A DNA stretch of 64,000 nucleotides from the NCBI GenBank assembly GCA_021292165.1, contig CM037879.1:288336272-288400271 (forward strand). The letters run 5' to 3'. The position numbers were made by a program, and so were the translations under genes. Positions 20,605 to 30,925 of this stretch are shown here, in pieces (the stretch's first letter is position 1; the number at the start of each line of letters is the position of its first letter). The DNA is from Shinisaurus crocodilurus. Its lineage: Eukaryota > Chordata > Lepidosauria > Squamata > Shinisauridae. The notes below the pieces were generated by a model. That model had not been told where the DNA came from, searched no databases, and saw nothing but the letters and a program-made list of their open reading frames with translations.

Positions 20605-20900
20605 GACATAAGAAGAGCCCCGCTGGGTCAGACCAAAGGCCTATGTAGTTCAGCATCCTGTTGCTCAGACTGGCCAATCAGATGCCTTTGGGAAGCCTAC
20701 AAGCAGGACTTGAGGGCAATAGCACCCTCCTGGTTGTGTTCTCCAGCAATGGCTATTTAGAGCCATGGTGTGTCTGCTCCTGAAAGCAGTAGATAGCCAT
20801 CATGACTAGTCACCATTGGTAACCTTATCCTCCATGAATTTGTCTAATCCACAAAAGAACTCATTGTAGGATGGCCCCTGCTCATGCCACTTCTATCTGG
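20605..20900 (+). repeat. Unclassified interspersed repeat
   Basis: acataagaagagccccgctg ggtcagaccaaaggcctatg ... ggccaatcagatgcctttgg gaagcctacaagcaggactt ... ctagtcaccattggtaacct. This phrase pattern is familiar as a common reptile repeat, but I cannot assign a class. A short echo (ggatcaggccaagggtccat) is at 57140. Confidence 0.55.
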
Positions 20901-22016
20901 TTGGGAGGTGGGAAATTGGCCACAATCATGCCAGTTCTTGGGGCAAAAATTAATGTGTAGGCTAGCTATGTTAGTTTTGTAATTCTGGGAAATGTCCCCT
21001 GTGCTGTGTGATGAGCTTTAAGTTCGATGCTTTTGTGTCTTGTTTCCTCAAACATAGAACACCCATCATTTTTTGCAGAAAGGAAATGGACTATCGGTAT
21101 GATCCGGTATGGCGGCTCTCAAATTTTATGGGGTAGTGGATTTGTTTGACTTCACTTTTGTACTTTCATCGTTCTGCTTATATGAAAATGTATGAACATG
21201 GACAGATAGGAGAGCACCACAAGTTCACATTCTGAACCTTATAATTTGGAGCTTTTGATTGGCTGGACAGATTGGCGGTGGAATCTGCAGAAGAATACAA
21301 TTCCCTTTCATTAAAGAGATTCCCCCCCCCTGACAACCTGAAATTTGTCTTCAGGTCCAAGTTCTTGTTTCCAGGTTATTAGTATCCTCTGACTGCGTCA
21401 GAAAACAAATTAGGCAAGGCATTGAGCAATTCATCAGCATTTGTGGTCACAGTTATTAGGACAGTAAAATCACAGTCATTTTGGTGGTCTGAGCTAATTC
21501 ATGCTTTGGCTGAGAGGAAAGGAAAACAATAGAAAGTCCAGCATCAATGTGTGGCGCTGGTTTTGAAAAAAGTGGAAATGGTCTTGAATGCGTAGAGAGT
21601 GGGTCCCTCCTTATACTGATCAGAGATGGGACCAGACCTTTACATCAATTTGGAACTGAACCTAGAGGTGGAAACTAGAACTTCTCCATCCTTCATACAT
21701 GCTCAGAATTTCCCAGGGGAAAGTGTAGCTGGCATCCCTACAATATACTTATTGTCACAAGTCACATAGACACATTTCATACCAGCATCTTCTCAAAACA
21801 AACCGAAGTATATTATGGTTTCCCCATTTACTGTGCTGCCTCACAATGTTCTTCTCAGCCTCTTATCAGGTACAATGTTTTTCTCACTCCCCTTGTTAAC
21901 CTTGTTGCCAAGGTCTCACAGTAGCCATCACTTTGCATCAGCAAAAGTGGCAAGCAGCTTGTGCAGAGCTGTCATCCATTTCAGCCCCTCATGGCAACGC
22001 AGGTGTTTGCTGAATT

Positions 22017-22017
<1 letters not shown>
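20901..22017. other. Unassigned stretch
   Basis: Nothing identifiable apart from a C run near 21320-21332. Open frames are short. Confidence 0.4.

Positions 22018-22052
<35 letters not shown>
22018..22052. repeat. (ATC)n microsatellite
   Basis: Eleven or so tandem ATC triplets at the tail of a minus-strand L2 copy. The histidine run in one translation is an artefact of this tract. Confidence 0.95.
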
Positions 22053-22640
22053 TACAGTATTTGTATACTGCTCCACATCAAGCGGATTCCAGAGTGGTGA
22101 ACAATAAAAAGACAAAAATAGATAAAAGAAACAAAAACAATACGTTGAAAACAAACTAAAATTACATTGGTGGTTGGAGAGCAGAGGCGGCTTCCTGGGA
22201 CATAGAGGTCTTCAGCAGGCACCGAAAGTAGCACAATGTCGGAACCTGTCTGACCTCCAGAGGCAGGGAGTTCCACAGAAATGGAGCAGCCACACTGAAG
22301 GACCTTCTCCTGGTGGACTCCAATCAGGCCAAAGGTCCATGAGGAACCACCAGGAGCATGCCATCTGATGACCTCAGTGTCCGGGCAGGTTGGTATGGGA
22401 GGAGGCGCTCTCTCAGGTAACCTGGTCCCAAGTTGTTTCGGGCTTTGTACACGTACCAGAACCTTAAACCTGCCGGTAGCGAATAGATAGCCAGTGCAGT
22501 TCCTTCAGCAAAGGAATAGCATGCTGAAAAGGGGCAGCTCCCGACAATAACTGAGCTGCTGCATTCTGCACTAGCTCCAGCTTCCGGAGCAGCCTTTAGG
22601 TCAGCCCCACATAGAGCTTGTACTTGCCCATTCTAGTTCA
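22053..22640 (-). mobile_element. L2-type LINE 3' region
   Basis: Minus-strand order: cttccggagctggagctagt, tgcagcagctcagttat..., the ORF end (…RRFFSVAAPFLWNSLPLEV-like; plus 22250-22320 tctgacctccagaggcaggg agttccacag), 3' UTR, and terminus near 22065 (tactgctccacatcaagcgg). It overlaps no other element. Confidence 0.7.
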
Positions 22641-22671
22641 ACTAGTTGTTTCCCCTTCACTGCAAATCATA

Positions 22672-22772
22672 GGGTTGTATCCAAGTTTAATTATGACTAA
22701 CTTGATTTCAGTAGGTCCACCCATTCATTTCAGTAGGTCCGCCCTAAGTAGGACTAACACTGGATACAACCC
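22672..22772. mobile_element. Short palindromic MITE
   Basis: GGGTTGTATCCAAG at the left and CTGGATACAACCC at the right are inverted. Inside, 'gtaggtccacccattcattt cagtaggtccgcc' is an internal direct repeat of 'cagtaggtcc'. ATA flanks both sides (22669-22671 and 22773-22775), too short to define the superfamily. Confidence 0.6.
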
Positions 22773-22964
22773 ATAGCTTGTCAATATGTCTGAACCAACA
22801 AATTACAATTTGTACTTGCGTTCCATACCAGGATTGGAAGTCATGGTTTGCAATCGTGCTTTGGAGGGCAAGTGCAAAATGTAGTTCATTAGTTCGAATG
22901 TAATGGCTAATTCTGGTTTGTGCTAAAGAAGTAACTACGGTAATTGAATCGAAGCATGTATGGC

Positions 22965-23050
22965 AGGAGAGGGTAACCTATAGGCCCAATCCAGCCCACA
23001 GAAGATTGAGTATTCTCCATGGCTCCTGCCCCCTTTCCTCTCCAAGCCCC
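22965..23050. mobile_element. hAT-like nonautonomous fragment
   Basis: gagggtaacctataggccca atccagcccacagaagattg resembles the 'aacct...ggccc' end of reptilian hAT MITEs. No right end was found. Confidence 0.35.
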
Positions 23051-23169
23051 TCCCCCTCCCCTAGCCCCGCCCTTTGGCAGAGTAGAATCCTCTATTGGAA
23101 ATAACAAAGGGATTCCTCTTTACACCGCTCATCATCCATCAGAGAGCAAGTCCCTTCCCATAGCATTCT

Positions 23170-23580
23170 GACTTGGCCGGGGTTTGCAGGAGCCAACTCC
23201 TTTCTGCCTGGGCCGAGCTGGATTCTTTCTTCCCACCCAGATTGTGCCCTGTTTGGGACACAGGTGGGAAGGAGCTGCTCAGCTCAGCTGGTGTTTGTAG
23301 GAGCTGGCTCCTGCAAGCACTGGCTGAGTCCCTTCCTGCCCCTGCAAGTGCCAGTCGAGTCACTTTCCATGCAGAGAGAGGCATGGCACTCCATGCCTCT
23401 CTCTGCATGTAAAAAATGAACAATAAGTGGGCTGTCGCAGCACCAATGATGTCACAGGATGGGGAGGAGCCTTGCCTCCTTGATGTCATCTGGTCCGCCG
23501 GGCTTGGTCCGGGGAGCAATCCGGCTGCCGGATCAAATGAGCTTACCGCCACCTGACATATGGGGAGGGGGAAGATGGAA
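23170..23580. other. GC-rich block with internal repeats and hairpin
   Basis: Contains repeated phrases around 'tgcaggagc', 'gctggctcctgc' and 'gagctg' and opens frames of 79-181 codons on both strands that share a period, as expected of repetitive DNA. A perfect 19-bp inverted repeat (23368-23386 / 23391-23409) lies in the middle. Origin unknown. Confidence 0.5.
23368..23409. repeat. Perfect 19-bp hairpin
   Basis: CATGCAGAGAGAGGCATGG and CCATGCCTCTCTCTGCATG are exact complements separated by CACT. Confidence 0.95.
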
Positions 23581-23849
23581 CCTGAGCACATGGCTTGTTT
23601 GGGTAGTGCCAAACCAGGGTTCAGCATTACATCTGAATCAAGCTGATACCCTTTTTTTGAAAGAGGCCATTGGCTCACATGCATTCACACATCCGTTGAT
23701 TTACAGCCTCAGTTTTCTGAAGATAAAACCACCATTAACAAAAAGTATAGTCATTTTTGGAACTGGTGGGATCTGATGTATAAACACCCTTGTTTTGTTC
23801 TGTTTACTCAAAACATCCCCAGTATGTTTTCTTCCGTATTTTTGACAGG

Positions 23850-24070
23850 GTGTTTTTGTGCTTTAATTAATAGCTGCTCTGTTTGTCTTGGATGGAACAT
23901 TTAAATTACTGTTATTTTTAAGGCAAATATCTTTGGGAGACGACAATCACAGTGATTGTAATGAGCATTACAATGGACATGGTTTTACCCAAAGGTGAGG
24001 GGTGGGCAGGGAATTAGTTAATTAAATGTGAACTGAATGATGTAACTGATAATTAAATCCTTTGCAAGGC
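23850..24070. other. Unique AT-rich block, possible conserved element
   Basis: Repeat-free sequence rich in TAAT/ATTA homeodomain-type words (ctttaattaatagctgc, gaattagttaattaaatg). It includes a 20-bp palindromic site (23955-23974). Composition alone suggests, but does not show, a conserved non-coding element. Confidence 0.25.
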
Positions 24071-24654
24071 TTTATTGAGATACAGGGTTACCAGGAAAGG
24101 GTGGTAGGACATCCTAATTTAGTGGCGGTAGTCTTAGTAAGCATCAGTGAAGTAGTGAGTTGGAACCTTGGTTTGTTTGTTTTTTAAAGTCAAGAATGAG
24201 TTGGCAAAGTAGTATTTACTTCCAATTATAATAGGAACTGTGCTCTGTTCTTACTCAGACCATATCTCAGAGGCCATAAAGGTTTCAAAAATAAATCATG
24301 CTTAAAAACAAAAAATCAGAACAGTGTTTTCTTTTCTTTTTAATTCCCCTTGCCTTCCATTCTGTTGCTATGGCTCCAGTGATTTTACTCTGAACATTTC
24401 CTAATTAAATTCAATTATTTCATCTGTGGCCAAATTCAGACAAATATTTGTGCATATGAGGTAGTAGGTAACTGGGATTGCACTTGCCCAATACGTGCAC
24501 CTGTCTGATCTCTGGACCCACTGGATTTCCATGCATTGGACATCACACTTGCATAGGGCCTGTGTGTTTGGGACTCTAGCATGCATGAATGTCCAGTGAG
24601 GTAGCATGCTTTAGTTTGCCACTGCATTTGGACATTAGGACATCTATTAGGACA

Positions 24655-24720
24655 TCCTCCCCCCCCCAGTAAGCTTTTCCTCTTGGGGACCAGCATAGGC
24701 TGGTGGTGGTGGTGGTGGTG

Positions 24721-24753
<33 letters not shown>

Positions 24754-24770
24754 CGCGCGCGCGCGCATGT
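24655..24770. repeat. Compound microsatellite (C)n, (TGG)n, (TG)n, (CG)n
   Basis: A C run at 24657-24667, then (TGG)6-7 from 24700, (TG)~14 to 24748, then alternating GCGCGCGC to 24766. The alternating purine-pyrimidine run of ~45 bp is a classic Z-DNA-prone sequence. Confidence 0.95.
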
Positions 24771-25136
24771 GCAAGTGCAGTCAGGCAGTCTACTTCAGGT
24801 GGCTTGTGCTGCCTGCCCTGATACTTGGTTACAGATGTGGAGCAGGGATGTTCAACTTTGTGAACGCCCCTGCTTGATTCTTCGTGACAACCCTAGTTGA
24901 AATCTTAATGATTGTAATGGGATAGGCATAAGCATGTAGCTAATTCTACACATGCTTATGGGGCATCATACTTGCTGGATCAAGCCCTGTGTTTAGTCAG
25001 AAGCATTGTTACTGGCCCCAAACCTTTGGGACAGGTCTCTGTAGAAATGTAAACATGTACCATGTTGAAGCTGATGTGTAAGCTGAAGGGGTAGGTAGGG
25101 TAGGGGAATAGGAGTGAAAGCAGCCAGAGTCTAGCC

Positions 25137-25271
25137 CAGTGTTCTCCAACCTTGGGTCCCCAGATGTTTGTGGCCTACAACTCCCAGCATGCCCCAGCCA
25201 GCATAGCTGGCTGGGGCATGCTGGGAGTTGTAGGCCACAAACATCTGGAGACCCAAGCTTGGAGAACACTG
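25137..25271. mobile_element. hAT-like hairpin MITE
   Basis: A 135-bp near-perfect palindrome: CAGTGTTCTCCAACCTTGGG ... CCCAAGCTTGGAGAACACTG. The flanks GTCTAGCC and GTCTAACC (25129-25136, 25272-25279) match at 7 of 8 positions. The long stem is largely intact, so the copy is young. Confidence 0.9.
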
Positions 25272-25499
25272 GTCTAACCAATTGATTGCTTTGTCACAAA
25301 TTTTAATCTTTTCAGTATTTTGCCCTTTTACCGTAAGCTCTGGTGGGGTTTCTGCATGTGAAACCTTTGTATAATCCAAATCAGATACAGCTTCCCAGCA
25401 GGTTGGTAAATAGATAAATCATTCTTTTCCCTTAAGCATAATATTCCAAGTCTTCCCCTATTGCCCACAAAAGGCCATAAAAAATGAACCAGCAGTTTT

Positions 25500-25715
25500 A
25501 CAAATGATTAGCTGGGACACAATAAATGGATGATCTCACTTTATTACAGTGATTTGGTGCTGCATTTCCTTGCCGTTTAATCAGAATGTCACATGTCTGA
25601 TACCCCGTTAGAAAAATTGCGTTTCCTACTCGCAATAGCTGCCAAAGTGATAAATGACGGCGCACTTGAAATTGTTCTCCCTTGTGAGCTGTTCATGATA
25701 ACTTACCTTTATTGG
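25500..25715. other. Unique block, possible conserved element
   Basis: No repeat signature. Words such as ataaatgacggcgcacttga and ttgccgtttaatcagaatgt keep CpG in an otherwise CpG-poor region. No open frame spans it. Flagged only as a candidate for cross-species conservation. Confidence 0.25.
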
Positions 25716-26103
25716 TAGTGATGTCTTTTCCTTCCAACCCAGGGTGTCCTGTCGTTAGAATGAATAGGCTCTTATAACTTGGGGCTACCTTCAACTTTGT
25801 GGTGGTAGATATAATGAGTGCATCTTGGGCTCAACGTGTCTGAGGACATGGGGAATGAGATGGCCTCTTCTCAACCAATGCTCTGTTAGCGATTCTGTCT
25901 ATGTGCTATTCCAACACTTCTGCATCCACCCCAGGCTATCCAGTTATGCTTTCCTTTCCCAATTTCTTTTTAAAAAGTCTCTAACCATCTTACTTATGGA
26001 GGTATAGGGAAGAGAAAATAGGGCACTTCTATTGATGGTGTCCCCTTCCTCCTGCCTTTTGCAAGTTCTTACATTAAGAGTAATTTATTTTAAAAGTCTG
26101 CCT

Positions 26104-26165
26104 TACTCAGAAGTAAGCCCCACTGAGTTCAAACAGGAAAACTGTATATATTTGTAAGGTTGCAA
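26104..26165. repeat. Fragment of a 'cagaagtaagccccactgag' repeat
   Basis: ttactcagaagtaagcccca ctgagttcaa ... taaggttgcaac resembles the end of a frequent squamate MITE. Both termini are absent. Confidence 0.45.
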
Positions 26166-26623
26166 CTTAATTCTGCAATATCAAACCTCCCCCCCCCCCC
26201 ATGAAAGCGTGAGAACTGATCATATCCACATACATTATGTTGGCAGCATGGCTGGCTTCAGGAACGGAGTGCTGTTTTTTTAAATTGTGGAACGTGGGTG
26301 AGTGTGAGGCGATAAGACGATGTGGTTTGTGGGTCGGATATTCATTGTAGCGGCAGTGTCAATATAGTTTGGCATTGTGATTTGAAGTCCTGGCCCAAGT
26401 CAGGGAAGTGAGTGTATAGAGTGATACACAGGTAGTCAAACTGGCGAGCATATTGGCGCTGATAGCCGGGATAGGTAGCCTAAGACATTGCTCTACAGCT
26501 GGTGGGTTGGGACCTGCTGCTGGGTTACAGTCTGATCTAAGGTGGGTTGCAACAGCAGCACTTCCACCACATAAATATATAGTAAAGAATGGTGACATAG
26601 GTCTGCAAATGCATGTTTGGACT

Positions 26624-27307
26624 TGTTGTGACATGTAACAAAACAACAGCTGTGGCACAATTGTTTTCATTTGGAAAGGTACAGGATGGCTAGAAAAACA
26701 AGTCATGTTGAGTCTGCCACTACTGTCTCTGTTCTCATGGGAAAAGTAGGTGGGAAAGAAATACGAGCTGATCACATGGTTTGTACTTTCTGATGACGTA
26801 GAATTGATTTGTTAGCTTTCGTTCTGTAGCCATTTTTTAGTAGAGAGATGGATTGCTTCTTGTCTTCTTCTTCTCTCTGATGCTCTGACTATTATGCTTG
26901 CTGGACTTGCAAACATGTAACATCTATGCTGGGGTGGACTTGCTCCACTGGACTATGCTATGCATTATTATCTGCAATATGGACTGTAATGTAGGAGATT
27001 GTATACTCTGTAGTATTTACTTTGATGTAGTAATAAACAGGTAGAATTAAACCTGTGGATTCTACAGAGTTATTTCCTTATTACTCAAAGCTGCTGGAAG
27101 GAGAGGCGAGCTGGCTGTAATCCGAGACGCTTGGAATGCTGCGAGAGGAGGAGGAAGGTCTGGAGCTCTGTGTGGATTTATGGGCAGCTACATAGAGAAC
27201 AGGGACTAAAATCTTCCATCTCACGCTCTGCTTTTTCCACGGGGCCAGCGGGCCTACAGGGTGGATTAATATAAGCCTTCAGGGCTGTGTGTCACATAGC
27301 CCTTTCA
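26624..27307 (+). mobile_element. Solo LTR, family A copy 2 (684 bp)
   Basis: TGTTGTGACATGTAAC ... CATAGCCCTTTCA, bounded by GGACT on both sides (26619-26623 and 27308-27312). Polyadenylation signal AATAAA at 27032-27037, in the same context as in copy 1. It aligns end to end with the 15952 LTR (opposite orientation, almost the same length). A 29-bp tandem repeat begins exactly at its right edge and gives a second GGACT at 27337, so the right edge depends on agreement with copy 1. Confidence 0.82.
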
Positions 27308-27357
27308 GGACTAAGGGTGGATCCTAGGGCTGACCAGGACTAAGGGTGGATCCTAGG
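27306..27357. repeat. 29-bp tandem duplication at LTR edge
   Basis: CAGGACTAAGGGTGGATCCT (then AGG) occurs at 27306 and 27335. The first copy overlaps the last two bases of the LTR and its TSD. Confidence 0.9.
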
Positions 27358-28150
27358 TCTACTGGACCAAGAACGTCACAGTCAGTGCCTGAATGACTGG
27401 CTGCTCAGGGTGAGAAGCCAGGCCAGAATAAGCAGCTTTATAGGGTGAGATTGTGCCTCATTGGCCCCTTGTGTCAGTTGACTCCTGCTGAGCTCGTAGG
27501 TGCAATCTGGCCATCTCCAGTAGTGCTACTGAAGTGCAGCAGAAAGCAGGCCACCACCACCCCCTCTAGGGTTGGGAGAGAAATTTGTTTCCTTCACATT
27601 TTAATGCTAACTTAGCTAATTTCGCACTTTTAAACTGTGCAGAGCAAAAGTCGGTTATCCTTCTCATGTCTCTGAAGTTACAATGGATTTCTCCAATCAA
27701 ATCTGTATACCGTATTAGGGGAAATAGCATTCAAAAGTGCATTATGTAAGGGAAATTGCTTGCAAAAATGTGTGTATTAGGCAAAAATGCATGCAAAATT
27801 GCATGTATTAAGAGAATTGTGCAAAAAATGTTTACAATTTTTATGCAAACTTAAAAAAAAAAACAAAAAACCTCAAAGTTCGAGATAAACCAAATTTCAG
27901 ATTGGAAAACTGAAACTGAGAGAAATCAAAACTGACAGTTTCATCCATCCCTGCCTCTCTTCCTCTGACAAGACAGTACTGTTAGAGCCTCAGTTTAATA
28001 CCCTGTTGCCTTCCATGGAGTGCCCAAACTGGAACACAGTGTCACAAATAAAGCTTTAACCATGCAAAGTAGAGCATAAGTACTGACAGAAGTAACTGTT
28101 TTCATAACCAAGCAGTTTTGCCTTGAATAGTATACTTTCACTAGCTGTTT
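27358..28150. other. Unassigned stretch
   Basis: No element recognised. A loose array of 'gcaaaaatg(t/c)(g)' phrases at 27720-27840 (aaaaatgtgtgtattaggca, aaaaatgcatgcaaaattgc) is a degenerate short-period repeat. Confidence 0.4.
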
Positions 28151-28158
28151 AATTGAGT

Positions 28159-28289
28159 AAAGGCCCAATCCTATGCATGTTTAGACAGAAAAAAGGCCTA
28201 CAACTCCCAGCATGCCCCAGCCAGCTGACTGGGGCATGCTGGGAGTTGTAGGCCTTTTTTCTGTCTAAACTTGCATAGGAGTGTGCCCT
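28159..28289. mobile_element. Palindromic MITE with different termini
   Basis: The ends GGCCCAATCCTATGCATGTT and (inverted) aacttgcataggagtgtgcc enclose tagacagaaaaaaggcctac, then the core ctacaactcccagcatgccc facing gggcatgctgggagttgtag. The core is the same as in the hAT-type elements at 25137 and 3383, but the ends are unrelated. TAA flanks both sides (gagTAA / TAAgtc), as expected for a 3-bp TSD. Confidence 0.7.
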
Positions 28290-28465
28290 AAGTCAGTTAA
28301 ATCACTAGTAGCAGCAGAAACTTATGGGAATGTATTGGGGGAAGCCTCCTGCACAAGCTGCGATGTAATGAACATGAACTGAGGAAGTTATTTGTGCAGG
28401 AGCAATTTTCTGCAGATCGCATTGTCTGTGCCAGTCTGCATGATCGACAAGAGCGGAAAATACCA

Positions 28466-28798
28466 TCATGTGCACAGGTAGTATCCCAGAGCTGCTGCTT
28501 TGTCACTGGCAGTATTAGCCTGCTTATACAGGAAGCAGTAGGAATGCATTTTTCTATTCACGTTCTTGAAAAACAACAATGAAGGCCATTGGTTACAGGT
28601 CGGAGGTCTTGTTGGACATTTTTTTCTCTTTTGTGTTTGGGGTTTTCCACTGACAGTGTAATTAACAACCGCCTTAGAGATCTGAGCGATAGTTTCGCAC
28701 ACATTAACTGAAGTAACAGAAGTCTGGTTCTTCAATTGTGTATTCATCATGTCCTTTAGATTACAGTATGATCTATTTACTCCTGATGTGTCACACAC
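28466..28798 (-). other. Unrecognised 110-codon open frame
   Basis: A minus-strand frame with protein-like composition (NQTSVTSVNVCETIAQISKA, then VVNYTVSGKPQTQKRKKCPT). There is no good acceptor, donor or start context, and no repeat match. It may be chance. Confidence 0.2.
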
Positions 28799-29007
28799 CT
28801 GTCACATTAATAATCCTCTGAATTTCTATTTCTCATCCTGAAGCACTCTATAAATTTAACACACAGGCATACATGGATCCCTGTAAAAGCCAAAGAAATT
28901 TGTAGCTGCCTGCAAGCAGAGCCTGGTTGCTGTTTGACAGTCCAATGTTGAACAGTGCTTGCACAGGACACGAAGAATTATTGTTGATTGTTAAAAATTG
29001 TTTATAC

Positions 29008-29045
29008 TCACACACACACACACACACGTGCGTGTTTGTGTGCGT
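29008..29045. repeat. (CA)n/(TG)n microsatellite
   Basis: cacacacacacacacacacg followed by tgcgtgtttgtgtgcgt, a self-complementary dinucleotide tract. Confidence 0.9.
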
Positions 29046-29084
29046 ATTTGTAGGTTGTATGTAAATGATTTTTTCTATTATGTT

Positions 29085-29180
29085 ACACTATTGTATTTTT
29101 AAGGTTTTCAATCTTTGTAAACCACCCAGAGAGCTTTGGCTATTGGGTGGTATAGAAATGTAATAAATGAAATGAAATGA
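29085..29180 (+). mobile_element. L2-type LINE 3' terminus
   Basis: tttgtaaaccacccagagag ctttggctattgggtggtat agaaatgtaataaatgaaat is the standard L2 3' end. Confidence 0.75.
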
Positions 29181-29678
29181 ATCCGATGCTCAGTTTTAGC
29201 CAGATACGGAATTTAGAGAGACTGACAGTAGTGAAAAGGAGATTCGTTCAGCTCACAAAGGTTAAAAGTATTGTATTTTTGGAACATGTAAGCAAGGGAC
29301 TATGCAAGCCCTGGTCAAGCAAGGAATCGTGGGCAGTTCAGGCCTCTCAATAATTTGTTTGAGAGAGTTATTTGCAAAATATCCTGAAAATTGTAAGATT
29401 GGGAAACCTTGTACATCCTTGGCAAAGGTAAAAACCTGGTACAGATAAGTGCAATATATGCTACTGTCTGCTTATCAATCCTATTCTAACTTGTATCAGA
29501 AAATAATGCCTTTCAGGAGAAAGTAGCTTATGAGCAAAACTGATGTGTACGGAACATGATAAGTTGTTACTAACATCAACCTCAGAGATATGTGATTGAT
29601 TGTAACTGAATACTGAATTATAATGAGATCTTTCTCAGCAAATGATGAAATCTGTTCTTAGCAAATTTTATAAATATG

Positions 29679-29824
29679 CAGGGCTTTTTTTCTGGTGGAA
29701 CTCACCGGAACTGAGTTCCAGCACCTTTTCTTCTATTAATTGCATTACAATTTAATCGCCATCTACTCCCGAGGAAATGTAATCCAAGAGTTCCGGTGCC
29801 TTTTTCTCCAGAAAAAAAGCACTG
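29679..29824. mobile_element. hAT MITE (CAGGGCTTTTTTTCTGG), perfect TSD
   Basis: A 146-bp element with termini CAGGGCTTTTTTTCTGG and CCAGAAAAAAAGCACTG (inverted, two mismatches at most). TAAATATG is repeated exactly on both sides (29671-29678, 29825-29832). The interior has a second inverted pair (ccggaactgagttccagcacc / agttccggtgcc). No coding. Confidence 0.92.
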
Positions 29825-29944
29825 TAAATATGTTTGTATGATTGGTTCATTGAGGATCTATGTTTGTGCCTGCCTTTTTTAAAAGGATGGTATGGTAAGA
29901 TAATTTTGTAGGAATGGGGGGCGGGTGTCCCCCCCTCAACAGGA

Positions 29945-30720
29945 ATCCCTAACATCCCAGTGTAGTTTTAAACACCAATACAATTATCATCGATACTGTA
30001 CCTCACCACTGACAAAACAGATGAACATTCAATTTCATCTGCTCAAAGTCCTTATTTAGCATTCTGCTTCCCCAGTTCACATAAAGATCAGATGGTTATT
30101 TTACTTTGGCTTTGTTCTCCAAATAAGAATGGAGGCTTTCCTGATAATCAGGTCTGGTTTGTTGAAAGAAATCTTTAAATAAAACCTAATCTTCTGGTTT
30201 TCTTCTGCAGAGATAGTGTTAAAATGCTAGTGCGTAGTGTTATTCAGACCCCATAAACTTAGTCTGAAAATGTGTGTGCTTGAATAGCCGGCCTCTTTCA
30301 GCAACAGATGCTAAGAATGCATTTTGGGTGCTTTTATTTCAACCTGTAGAGCCGGATGATTCAGCATGGAATGGAAGTAATACCCATTTTTCACTTGAAC
30401 GGCAGTCACTAGAAATTTGAGTATTTAATGTGAATCAAGCAGCAGGCAATCATTATCTTGCTTTTATGAACAGATATGGTATTAACTAGGAACATTTTTG
30501 GTTCACTAGTTGCTGCCTCCACCGGTCTGGGCTCTTCTGCTAGAGGTGTGAAGTTCTACAGCTTCAGGAGGAGGGAGAGCCATTTTGGGTGGCCTGCCCT
30601 GTGCTTCTTGTTGTTCTGCCCAGAATGAACTATTGGGGTGGGTGTGGGGTTCACTGAATGCCAGTGCTAAATCTGACTTCTATTGCATTCAAGCTAAATC
30701 AGTGCTGGTTAGAGGGGGGT
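29945..30720. other. Unassigned stretch
   Basis: No repeats or frames of note. Confidence 0.4.
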
Positions 30721-30726
30721 TTTGTA

Positions 30727-30925
30727 TTAATATTTTTTATTGAACATGTTCATTTTCAACAAAAGTTACATACAGACAGTATATTAAAATAAGTACACAC
30801 ACACTTTAATAGCAATAGAAAAGGAAAGAGAAAAAAACAAAAACACCACCATTAATACCCACACAAATAATAATGAAAATAACAACTATATACAATAATT
30901 ATGTTATACAACTTAAACTAATGAT
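30727..30925 (-). mobile_element. Possible L1 3' end
   Basis: tattttttattgaacatgtt cattttcaacaaaagttaca followed by A-rich DNA resembles the minus-strand 3' end of the L1 at 57599 (ttttttaattgagttttcaa). No ORF remains. Confidence 0.35.

Noticed and set aside
21815..22159. Histidine-rich protein
   Set aside because: The histidine run is an (ATC)n microsatellite and the remainder is antisense L2.
23139..23684. 181-codon minus-strand ORF as a gene
   Set aside because: It overlaps long frames on the other strand, is built of repeated phrases and a hairpin, and has no motif or splice context.
26359..26775. 138-codon minus-strand ORF
   Set aside because: It runs into the family A LTR and has no motif; part resembles common interspersed repeat phrases.
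15947..27312. One provirus bounded by two LTRs
   Set aside because: The LTRs are inverted relative to each other and carry different TSDs, and the interior is L2, CR1 and other DNA.
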